47,375 nt of DNA, taken from Planctomycetia bacterium (GTDB taxonomy: Bacteria; Planctomycetota; Planctomycetia; Pirellulales; UBA1268). The stretch lies in NCBI GenBank assembly GCA_026401035.1, contig JAPLNR010000038.1:1-47375 (forward strand), in the 5' to 3' direction. Position numbers and translations under genes: made by a program. Positions 33,280-40,110 of the stretch are shown here, piece by piece. The notes below the pieces were generated by a model. That model ran no database searches. It saw only the letters and a program-made list of their open reading frames with translations, and was not told where the DNA came from. The first letter of the stretch is position 1; each line of letters begins with the position of its first letter.

Positions 33280-34055
33280 CACCACACCTTCCAGGCCGCG
33301 TCGCCATCCTTCCACATCTCGTTGACGTGAAGGTAGTCGCGGTAGGTGTCGACGGGGAAGAAAAAGCCGTCGTGCTTGTAGGCCATGAGTTGGCCCTCGG
33401 CGGCGAGCCGTTCGAGCGGCTCTTGTTCAAGAATCTCAGGATCGCCCCCCTTGAGGTAGTCGAAGACGCGGCGGTCGAACACGAGAAAGCCAGCGTTTAC
33501 CCAGCCTTCCACTTTCGGCTTCTCGGAGAAGCTCGTGACTCGCGATTGGTCGTCGATCATCGTGATGCCGAAGCGGGACACCGGCTGCACGGTCGTGACG
33601 GTGGCGAGTTTTCCATGTGCCTTGTGAAACGCCACGAGTTTGCCGACGTCGACGTCCGACAGCCCGTCGCCATACGTCACGATGAACGTGTCGCTTTTCA
33701 CATGCTGCTCGATCCGCTTCACGCGGCCACCGGTGTTGGTGTCGACTCCGGTGTCGGCGAGCGTGACCTCGAAATCAAAGGGCTCGTTGTTGCCGTGGTA
33801 CCAGACCTGCCGGCTGCTCCCGACGACCACGGTGTAGTCCTGCGTCATCGCCTCGTAGTTGAGGAAGTAGTCCTTGATCATGCTCCCCTTGTAGCCAAGG
33901 CAGAGCACGAAGCGGTTGAGGCCGTGGTGGCCAAAGAGCCGCATGATGTGCCAGAGGAGCGGCCGCCCGCCGACCTCCACCATCGGCTTGGGGCGATACT
34001 CCGTCTCCTCGCGCATCCGCGCGCCTTGCCCACCGCAGAGAATGACGACGTCCAT
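33279..34055 (-). CDS. rfbF: Glucose-1-phosphate cytidylyltransferase
   Basis: 258 residues from MDVVILCGGQGARMREETEY. The nucleotide-binding GGQGARMREE loop, RPKPMVEVGGRPLLWHIMRL and FIVTYGDGLSDVD are the RfbF blocks; FSEKPKVEGWVNAGFLVFD and FPVDTYRDYLHVNEMWK close it. It makes CDP-glucose from glucose 1-phosphate and CTP, the first step of the CDP-3,6-dideoxyhexose route. An open frame extends to 34223, but the added residues do not fit the family. First gene of the rfbFGH operon. Confidence 0.93.
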   Translation of the reverse strand: MDVVILCGGQGARMREETEYRPKPMVEVGGRPLLWHIMRLFGHHGLNRFVLCLGYKGSMIKDYFLNYEAMTQDYTVVVGSSRQVWYHGNNEPFDFEVTLADTGVDTNTGGRVKRIEQHVKSDTFIVTYGDGLSDVDVGKLVAFHKAHGKLATVTTVQPVSRFGITMIDDQSRVTSFSEKPKVEGWVNAGFLVFDRRVFDYLKGGDPEILEQEPLERLAAEGQLMAYKHDGFFFPVDTYRDYLHVNEMWKDGDAAWKVW

Positions 34056-34269
34056 GGAGGTTTCGATGCCCTGGGAAAGACGCTGACAACGCGAAAAGCC
34101 CGTCGGAAAGTGTACCCCATAAATCCAACCCAAACCCATCCCAGCCAAACGTTTCGGGTCGCGTGCTGGAATGGACGGGCCAATTCCATGTACTGGCCAT
34201 AAACACGGGAATCTGCTCATCACGCGAATCGCTCGCCTACCTGTTCACACCGCCCGATCGCGGGCCTCC
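34056..34269. other. Intergenic region upstream of rfbF
   Basis: About 210 bases between rfbF and a short candidate gene. The rfb operon promoter should lie here, but no convincing consensus, terminator or coding frame is evident. Long plus-strand frames crossing this area have no recognisable domain. Confidence 0.35.
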
Positions 34270-34470
34270 TCACCGGTCATCCGGAAACACCTCCATACCG
34301 TCCGCATCGATCTGCAGCCGCAGCGGCGTGGCTTGGTCGATGCCGTGATACCACCGCTCGTGCGATCGGACTACGAGTTGCACGCAGCGACCGTGCCGCA
34401 TCCCGGCCTGCCAAGCCTCCTCCTGCATCACGTCCTCGGCGGAGCGGTCCAGTTCCTCGGCAGTGATCAA
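34270..34470 (-). CDS. Small hypothetical protein
   Basis: A 66-codon frame from a TTG at 34470 (an internal ATG would shorten it). The protein is acidic at its N-terminus (ITAEELDRSAEDVMQEEAW) and then mixed, with RCVQLVVRSHERWYHGIDQ and LRLQIDADGMEVFPDD. Third codon positions are mostly G/C, as in genes of this window, which is why it is listed. There is no recognised domain, no clear ribosome-binding site, and the start is weak, so it may not be expressed. Confidence 0.35.
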   Translation of the reverse strand: MITAEELDRSAEDVMQEEAWQAGMRHGRCVQLVVRSHERWYHGIDQATPLRLQIDADGMEVFPDDR

Positions 34471-34738
34471 TGCCGTGGCCTACAACAACGTCGACAGCAC
34501 CGCGGACCCAAACAACCCGACACGTTCGCCGGGCCACCTTCCGCAGAGCGACGCCACGATGTCGGATCGGGGAGACGAGGAAAACGCCGGGGGCGGTTTC
34601 CGGCATTTCAGGGGGCGTTGACCACCCAGCGACAAAACGGTATACATACGTTCACACGCCGCAGGCACGGTCGGCTTGCCCCGCTGCCGCCGAGAGTGGA
34701 TAGTGAGTGGTCGATTGCCCGCGAGGAGAACAGGTGCC
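34471..34738. other. Intergenic region upstream of the coiled-coil nuclease-like gene
   Basis: About 270 bases with no gene I can support. It ends with GAGGAG about 11 bases before the ATG at 34739. It marks the boundary between the rfb operon and the housekeeping segment. Confidence 0.35.
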
Positions 34739-35428
34739 ATGGTCAGTCTCACGGAAATCCGAAACCGGCTCCAGCCGTCGTTCACTGCCGACCAGGCAGA
34801 GCTCATCGCCAACCTGCACGTGGAAATGCACGACCAACTGGTGACGCGGCACGACTTCGCCGAACTCAGAAGCGTGGTCGAACGGCTCGCCGAGTCACAG
34901 CAACGCACTGAGCATCGCGTCGAGGAACTGGCCGAGTCCCAGCGGGAGCTGGCCGAGTCTCAGCGGGAACTAGCCGATGCCCAGCGGCGCACCGAGCACG
35001 CGATCAAAGACTTGGCGAAGCAGGTCGGCGGTTTGGCGGCGACGGCTGGCGGCAACCTCGAGGCCTATGCGAGTGAGCGGATTCCCGAGGTGCTGGCCGA
35101 GCGCTTCGGATTCGTGATGGAATCGTGTGGCACCGAATCGATCGAGGTGGCAGGAAAGTCGTATGAGTTCGACGCGGTCCTGCGGGGCACGATTAATGGA
35201 CGGCCCGTCGTGGTGCTCTGCGAGGTGAAGACCAATATCTCCGAGTCGGAGGTTCGCGGATTTCTGCGGATCGTTGACCGCGTCCGGCCGGCGGTTGCAC
35301 AAGAAGCTGTCGGCGCGGACGTGCGGCCGCTCTTCTTCGGCTACCGGGCCGCCGTGGTCACGCAGAAGCTCGTCACCTCAAACGACGCGTGGCTCGTCTT
35401 CCCCCGCGGCCTCGTGGCCGCGGCCTGA
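34739..35428 (+). CDS. PD-(D/E)XK nuclease-like protein with N-terminal coiled coil (long paralogue)
   Basis: 229 residues. Residues about 40-98 form an obvious heptad/seven-residue repeat (LAESQQRTEHRVEELAESQ, LAESQRELADAQRRTEH), a coiled coil. The core has YASERIPEVLAERFGF (about 110-125), Asp145 in SYEFDAVLRG, Glu162-x-Lys164 in LCEVKTNIS, and PLFFGYRA...FPRGLVAAA at the end, mirroring the protein at 992-1486. GAGGAG lies 11 bases upstream of the ATG, favouring this start over an in-frame start at 34676. The activity is unproven. The stop is followed after one base by the phosphofructokinase start. Confidence 0.83.
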   Translation: MVSLTEIRNRLQPSFTADQAELIANLHVEMHDQLVTRHDFAELRSVVERLAESQQRTEHRVEELAESQRELAESQRELADAQRRTEHAIKDLAKQVGGLAATAGGNLEAYASERIPEVLAERFGFVMESCGTESIEVAGKSYEFDAVLRGTINGRPVVVLCEVKTNISESEVRGFLRIVDRVRPAVAQEAVGADVRPLFFGYRAAVVTQKLVTSNDAWLVFPRGLVAAA

Positions 35429-35429
35429 C

Positions 35430-36566
35430 ATGCCCCCTCGCAAACCCACGATCGGCATCCTCACCGGCGGCGGCGACTGCCCCGGGCTCAATGCCGTCAT
35501 CCGGGCGGCCGTGAAATCCGCCCTGCGGCTCGGCTACGACTGCGTCGGTTTTTTGCGCGGCTACGAAGGGCTCGTCGATCCCGTGGCCTACATGCCGCTC
35601 GATCGGCAAAACACAGCCAATATTCTTCTGCAGGGGGGCACGATCCTGGGCTCCACCAATAAGGGCCGGTTTTCGGCGCTCGTCGGCGAGGGGGAGCGGA
35701 TGCAGATCGATCCGGAGTTGCTCAACCATGCCGCCACCACCGTGCGGCAGCTCGGGATCACCGGCCTTATTTGCATCGGCGGAGACGGCTCGCTCGCGAT
35801 CGCCCAGCAGCTTCATGAATACGGCATCCCCGTCGTCGGGGTGCCGAAGACAATCGACAACGACCTCGGCTGCACGGCGTTTACATTCGGCTTCGATTCC
35901 GCCGTCGCCTGCGCCACCGACGCCCTCGATCGGCTCCACACGACCGCCGCCAGCCACGAGCGGATCATGGTGCTCGAAGTAATGGGCCGCCATGCGGGCT
36001 GGATCGCCCTTCATGCGGGGATCGCCGGCGGCGGCGACGTGATCCTCTTGCCCGAGATTCCCTGGACGTTCGACAACGTCTGCCGAAAGGTGCTGGAGCG
36101 GGAAAGCGAAGGGCGGAAATACACGCTGATCGTCGTGGCCGAAGGAGCCCGCCTTCCCGATGGCGGCCTCGTGCATGACAAGCACGACAAGCATGGCGAG
36201 GACGGCAATGAGCGGCGGCAGGTGCGGCTCGGCGGGATCGGCGAAATCGTCGCCCAAGAGGTCGCCCGCCGGCTCGACCGCGAGGTGCGGGCGCTCGTGC
36301 TCGGCCACCTGCAGCGGGGCGGCGCGCCCACGGCGTTTGACCGCGTGCTCGCCACGCAGTTCGGGGCCCACGCCGTGCGGCTCGTCCACAATGGAAATTT
36401 TGGCCAAATGGTCTGCTACCGGCCGCCCAACATCGAGAGCGTGCCGATCCTCGAGGCGATCCGCGCGCCGGCGCTTGTCGATCCGATGAGTTCGGCCGTG
36501 CAGGCGGCGCGGGCGCTGGGCATCGGCTTCGGCGACGGCATCAACGCCAGCCCGTTCGCCCAGTAG
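35430..36566 (+). CDS. pfkA: 6-phosphofructokinase
   Basis: 378 residues of the PfkA fold. GILTGGGDCPGLNAVIRAAV (about 9-28), CIGGDGSLAIAQQL with the GGDGS nucleotide loop, VPKTIDNDLGCTAFTFGFDS with the catalytic TIDND, VMGRHAGWIALHAG and a C-terminal LGHLQRGGAPTAFDRVLATQ. The residue corresponding to E. coli Gly104 is Gly and that to Gly124 is Lys (PKTIDND). This Gly/Lys combination is that of the group III enzymes, in which Gly at the first site usually indicates ATP use. It catalyses fructose 6-phosphate to fructose 1,6-bisphosphate. The stop TAG abuts a palindromic repeat. Confidence 0.92.
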   Translation: MPPRKPTIGILTGGGDCPGLNAVIRAAVKSALRLGYDCVGFLRGYEGLVDPVAYMPLDRQNTANILLQGGTILGSTNKGRFSALVGEGERMQIDPELLNHAATTVRQLGITGLICIGGDGSLAIAQQLHEYGIPVVGVPKTIDNDLGCTAFTFGFDSAVACATDALDRLHTTAASHERIMVLEVMGRHAGWIALHAGIAGGGDVILLPEIPWTFDNVCRKVLERESEGRKYTLIVVAEGARLPDGGLVHDKHDKHGEDGNERRQVRLGGIGEIVAQEVARRLDREVRALVLGHLQRGGAPTAFDRVLATQFGAHAVRLVHNGNFGQMVCYRPPNIESVPILEAIRAPALVDPMSSAVQAARALGIGFGDGINASPFAQ

Positions 36567-36609
36567 GACAGGCTTCAGCCTGTCAGCGGCCGATAGGCTA
36601 AAGCCTGTC
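36567..36609. repeat. Two copies of the GACAGGC...GCCTGTC palindrome after pfkA
   Basis: A perfect 18-base palindrome GACAGGCTTCAGCCTGTC lies at 36567-36584, directly after the pfkA stop TAG (36564-36566). A diverged copy, GATAGGCTAAAGCCTGTC, lies at 36592-36609. At least nine copies occur between 36.5 and 47.4 kb. The arms could form an 8-bp hairpin and may aid transcription termination. Confidence 0.85.
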
Positions 36610-36694
36610 CTACTTCTCGCCGTATTGCCCGATCGGTTCCCGAATGCTCTGCTACGAGTCTTCTGGAATCTGAACACCGCGGGGAAAAAACATC

Positions 36695-38668
36695 ATGGCT
36701 GTGCCAGAAAAGGCTGCCGGCAGAGTTGCGAGCGTCATGCAGGAAGACCGGGTATTTCCGCCGTCGGCGGAGTTTTCCAAAGGGGCCCGGATCGGTTCGC
36801 TCGCCGACTACAAGAAGATCTACGACGAGGCCGCCAGCGACATCGAGGGCTTCTGGCACTCCCGCGCCCAAGACTTGCCCTGGATGAAGCCCTATTCGAA
36901 GGTGCTCGACTGGCAGCCGCCGGTCGCCAAGTGGTTTGTCGACGGCCACACCAATGCCTCCGCCGCCTGCCTCGACCAGCACATCGCCGCCGGCAAGGGC
37001 GACAAGATCGCGATGGTCTGGGTCGGCGAGCCGACCGGCGAGCGGCGGGAGTTCACCTACAGGCAGCTGCATGCCGAGGTCTGCCGGTTTGCGGCGGGCC
37101 TTGAGAAGCTCGGCGTGAAGCCGGGCGAGGTCGTCTCGATCTACATGCCGATGACGCCCGAGCTCGTGATCGCGATGCTTGCCTGCGCCCGGATCGGTGC
37201 CGTGCATTCCGTGATCTTCGGCGGCTTTTCCAGCGAGGCGATCGCCGACCGCAATCAGGATGCAAAGGCTGTGGCGGTGATCACGTCCGACGGTGGCTGG
37301 CGGCGCGGGGCGCAGCTGCCCCTCAAGAAAAATGTCGACGATGCGCTCAAGTCGAAGGCCCATCCCGCCACCACGGTCAAGCACGTGATCGTGCTCAAAC
37401 GCACCGGCCAGGCGGTCGACATGGTGCCGGGCCGCGATCTCTGGTGGCACGACGTCGTCGCCGGCATGCCCGCCGACCATCCACCGGCAGCGATGGACTC
37501 CGAGGCGCCGCTCTTCATCCTCTACACGAGCGGCTCGACCGGAAAGCCGAAGGGCATCAAGCACACGACGGCCGGCTACATCCTCTGGGCGAAGACGACC
37601 TCCGAGTGGGTGTTTGACCTGCGGGAAGAAGACCTCTTCTGGTGCACGGCCGACTGCGGCTGGATCACCGGCCACAGCTACGTGACCTACGGCCCATTGG
37701 CCGCCGGCGCGAGCATCCTGATCTACGAAGGGGCGCCCAACGCCCCGCACGAAGGCCGGTTCTGGGAGATCATCGAGCAGGAGAAGCCGACGATTTTCTA
37801 CACCGCGCCCACGGCGATCCGTTCCTTCATGAAGTGGGGCATGCAGCATATCGAGGGCCGCGATCTCTCGAGCCTGCGGCTCTTGGGCACGGTCGGCGAG
37901 GGCATCAATCCCGAGGCCTGGGTCTGGTACCACGAAGTGATTGGCGGCAAGCGCTGCCCGATCGTCGACACCTGGTGGCAGACGGAAACCGGCGGGATCA
38001 TGATGAGCCCGCTTCCCGGCTGCACGCCCACGAAGCCCGGCAGTTGCACGCTTCCGCTCCCCGGCGTCTGCCCCGAGATCGTCGATGCCGCCGGCGACGC
38101 CGTCGAGCAGGGCGAAGGGGGCTGGCTCGTGATGACGAAGCCCTGGCCCGGCATGCTCCGCGGCATCTGGGGCGACGACGAACGGTTTCAGGAAACGTAT
38201 TGGTCGCGGGTGCCTGGAAAATATCTTGCCGGCGACAACGCTCGGCAAGATAAAGACGGCTACTACTGGATCATGGGCCGGATTGACGACGTGCTGAACG
38301 TCGCCGGCCACCGGCTCTCCACGATCGAGATCGAAAGTGCGCTGGTCAGCCATCCGGACGTGGCCGAGGCGGCCGCGGTGGGCCGGCCGCACGACGTGAA
38401 GGGGGAGGCGGTGGCGGTATTCGTCACGCTGAAGTCGGGCGAGCCGAACGACGCGCTCAAGGATGCGCTCCGCAAGCACGTGCGGCAGCAGATCGGGGCC
38501 CTGGCCGTGCCGGACGACATCCACTTTTCGGCAACGCTGCCAAAGACGCGGAGCGGCAAGATCATGCGGCGGCTGCTGCGCGACATCGCGGCAGGTCGCG
38601 AAACCGTCGGCGACACGACCACGATCGAGGATTACACCGTCCTCGCCAAGCTCCGCGACGACGAGTAG
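36695..38668 (+). CDS. acs: Acetyl-CoA synthetase
   Basis: 657 residues (E. coli Acs about 652). The AMP-forming core has LFILYTSGSTGKPKGIKHTT (about 270-289), YEGAPNAPHEGRFWEIIEQE, VDTWWQTETGGIMMSPLPG and the hinge GYYWIMGRIDDVLNVAGHRL. The C-terminal LPKTRSGKIMRRLLRDIA holds the conserved catalytic Lys that is the usual target of regulatory acetylation. It activates acetate with ATP and CoA. It probably has its own promoter, since 128 bases with repeats separate it from pfkA. The stop TAG (38666-38668) is again immediately followed by a palindromic repeat. Confidence 0.95.
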   Translation: MAVPEKAAGRVASVMQEDRVFPPSAEFSKGARIGSLADYKKIYDEAASDIEGFWHSRAQDLPWMKPYSKVLDWQPPVAKWFVDGHTNASAACLDQHIAAGKGDKIAMVWVGEPTGERREFTYRQLHAEVCRFAAGLEKLGVKPGEVVSIYMPMTPELVIAMLACARIGAVHSVIFGGFSSEAIADRNQDAKAVAVITSDGGWRRGAQLPLKKNVDDALKSKAHPATTVKHVIVLKRTGQAVDMVPGRDLWWHDVVAGMPADHPPAAMDSEAPLFILYTSGSTGKPKGIKHTTAGYILWAKTTSEWVFDLREEDLFWCTADCGWITGHSYVTYGPLAAGASILIYEGAPNAPHEGRFWEIIEQEKPTIFYTAPTAIRSFMKWGMQHIEGRDLSSLRLLGTVGEGINPEAWVWYHEVIGGKRCPIVDTWWQTETGGIMMSPLPGCTPTKPGSCTLPLPGVCPEIVDAAGDAVEQGEGGWLVMTKPWPGMLRGIWGDDERFQETYWSRVPGKYLAGDNARQDKDGYYWIMGRIDDVLNVAGHRLSTIEIESALVSHPDVAEAAAVGRPHDVKGEAVAVFVTLKSGEPNDALKDALRKHVRQQIGALAVPDDIHFSATLPKTRSGKIMRRLLRDIAAGRETVGDTTTIEDYTVLAKLRDDE

Positions 38669-38686
38669 GACAGGCTTCAGCCTGTC
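38669..38686. repeat. GACAGGCTTCAGCCTGTC palindrome after acs
   Basis: A perfect 18-base copy begins at the base after the acs stop TAG, as at pfkA. It lies just before the strong terminator hairpin of the convergent DUF937 gene. Confidence 0.85.
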
Positions 38687-38693
38687 ATGAAAT

Positions 38694-38725
38694 AAAAAAG
38701 CCGGGCCGGCTCGCGCCGGCCCGGC
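38694..38725 (-). terminator. Rho-independent terminator of the DUF937 gene
   Basis: A perfect 11-bp stem, GCCGGGCCGGC (38700-38710) with GCCGGCCCGGC (38715-38725), around a TCGC loop. On the minus strand it is followed by six T (38699-38694). It lies about 50 bases downstream of the DUF937 stop at 38775. This is the strongest intrinsic terminator I see in the window. Confidence 0.9.
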
Positions 38726-38774
38726 CAATTGTTATCCAGAGAAAGCCGCCTCCGTCTCACGGAGGCGGTCTTCC

Positions 38775-39884
38775 TCACGCACCCAGCTTCTTCAGCGTTT
38801 CGATCATCGGGGTGACGACCGGTCCCAGCAGGTCCTTGACGCCCGGGATCGTCATCGCGGCGTCGATCACCTTCTGGAGCAGGCCGAGGTTCTTCGAGAC
38901 AAACTGCCCGAAGGCCGACTTCTCTTCCGCACCCAGCTTTTCGGCCTCGCTCTGCACGCCCGACAGCACCGGTGCCAGCTTCTCGAGTTCCGGGATCGCC
39001 AACCGGGCGGTGTCTTCGTTGGTCACGCCCTTGAGCACCGAGGTCAGGCCGCCAAAGAGTTCGGTGGCGTTCTTGCTCAGCCGAATCGCCTCGACAAACT
39101 TCGGATCGATCGAGATGGTCTCGACGACCGCCTCCTCGAGCTTCTTGCCTTCCCGCTCGATGACCGTGGTGCGGTCGATGGTGACGGGGCCTTCCTTGAC
39201 TTCTTCCTCGATGACGAGCGCCTTCCGCTCCTTGTCGAGATTCATCATGTACCAGGCGCCAAACGCCAGGAGGGGCAGCAGCACCAGCGGGAGCCACGCC
39301 GGAAAGGGCGAGCGGGCCGGCTCACGCGTGTCGCGGCCCTTGGCAGCCGGCTGTGTCGAACCGGTGCCGAAGTCGCCGAGCGACAGACCGGCCGGCAGGG
39401 CGTTCTTGATGTTGCTGCTCTGCTCCGAGAAGAGCCGCTGCAGGCCAGCCGCATCGGGACGTCCGCCAAACTGCTTGGCGACCATGCCCAGCACGATCGG
39501 GGCAAGGTAGGCCAGCAGGCTGCGGGCAATGCCGGGCTTCATTCCGAGGAAGCCGGCAAGCGTTTCCACCATCTTGCCGGTGGCGCTCGCGCCGAAGAGC
39601 GAGCCGAGCAGGCTGCCGCCCTGATCGGCCATGCGGGAGGCGTTTGAGCCGCCGAGCATGCCGGCGAGGTTGCCGAGCTGGCCCAGATCGAGGCCGCCCA
39701 GCGCCGACGTAATTTGATTCGCACCGCCCTGGCTCGAGGCGAGCTTTGCCAATCCGCCGAGGAGTGCCGGCACCGCGGCACTGGTGGCCTTGCGGGTATC
39801 GGCTTCGCTTGCGCCCACGAGCGAGCTCAGGCTGCCAAGTACCTGGCCCGTCAGTTGGTCTTTCACCAAGTCAACAAGATTCAT
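38775..39884 (-). CDS. DUF937 (YidB-like) protein
   Basis: 369 residues from the ATG at 39884 (GGAG 6 bases upstream; ATG 39887 is too close). The N-terminal half is DUF937-like: LVDLVKDQLTGQVLGSLSSL, ALLGGLAKLASSQGG, LGGLDLGQLGNLAGMLGG and GFLGMKPGIARSLLAYLAPI. A hydrophobic segment (FPAWLPLVLLPLLAFGAWYM, about 197-216) would be a single transmembrane helix, and the remaining 150 residues are charged and mostly helical. The function of the family is not established. The frame continues upstream to 40112, but that part lies in the divergent intergenic area. Confidence 0.8.
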   Translation of the reverse strand: MNLVDLVKDQLTGQVLGSLSSLVGASEADTRKATSAAVPALLGGLAKLASSQGGANQITSALGGLDLGQLGNLAGMLGGSNASRMADQGGSLLGSLFGASATGKMVETLAGFLGMKPGIARSLLAYLAPIVLGMVAKQFGGRPDAAGLQRLFSEQSSNIKNALPAGLSLGDFGTGSTQPAAKGRDTREPARSPFPAWLPLVLLPLLAFGAWYMMNLDKERKALVIEEEVKEGPVTIDRTTVIEREGKKLEEAVVETISIDPKFVEAIRLSKNATELFGGLTSVLKGVTNEDTARLAIPELEKLAPVLSGVQSEAEKLGAEEKSAFGQFVSKNLGLLQKVIDAAMTIPGVKDLLGPVVTPMIETLKKLGA

Positions 39885-40110
39885 CATTTGCTCCAGAAGC
39901 AATTTTTCACCGCGGTCGTCATCCCTGACGATAGAAAGCGCGGTTGGATCCGTCCGCGCAGACCGATCGTCATACACGCTGCTGGAGTCGATCTCAAGCA
40001 GCCAGTACAACCGGCATATGTTTGTCGACCGCTTCCTGCGGAGGCGGCTGTATTTTGCCCGTAAAACAAGCGGCCTCCAAGCAAGCCACCGGCCTCCGCC
40101 ACACCCATTC

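Noticed and set aside
34171..34911. 246-codon plus-strand frame before the coiled-coil gene
   Set aside because: Arg/Pro/His-rich shadow that overlaps the supported start and frame of the nuclease-like gene.
36575..38728. 717-codon minus-strand frame
   Set aside because: Antisense to acetyl-CoA synthetase, with no recognisable motifs.
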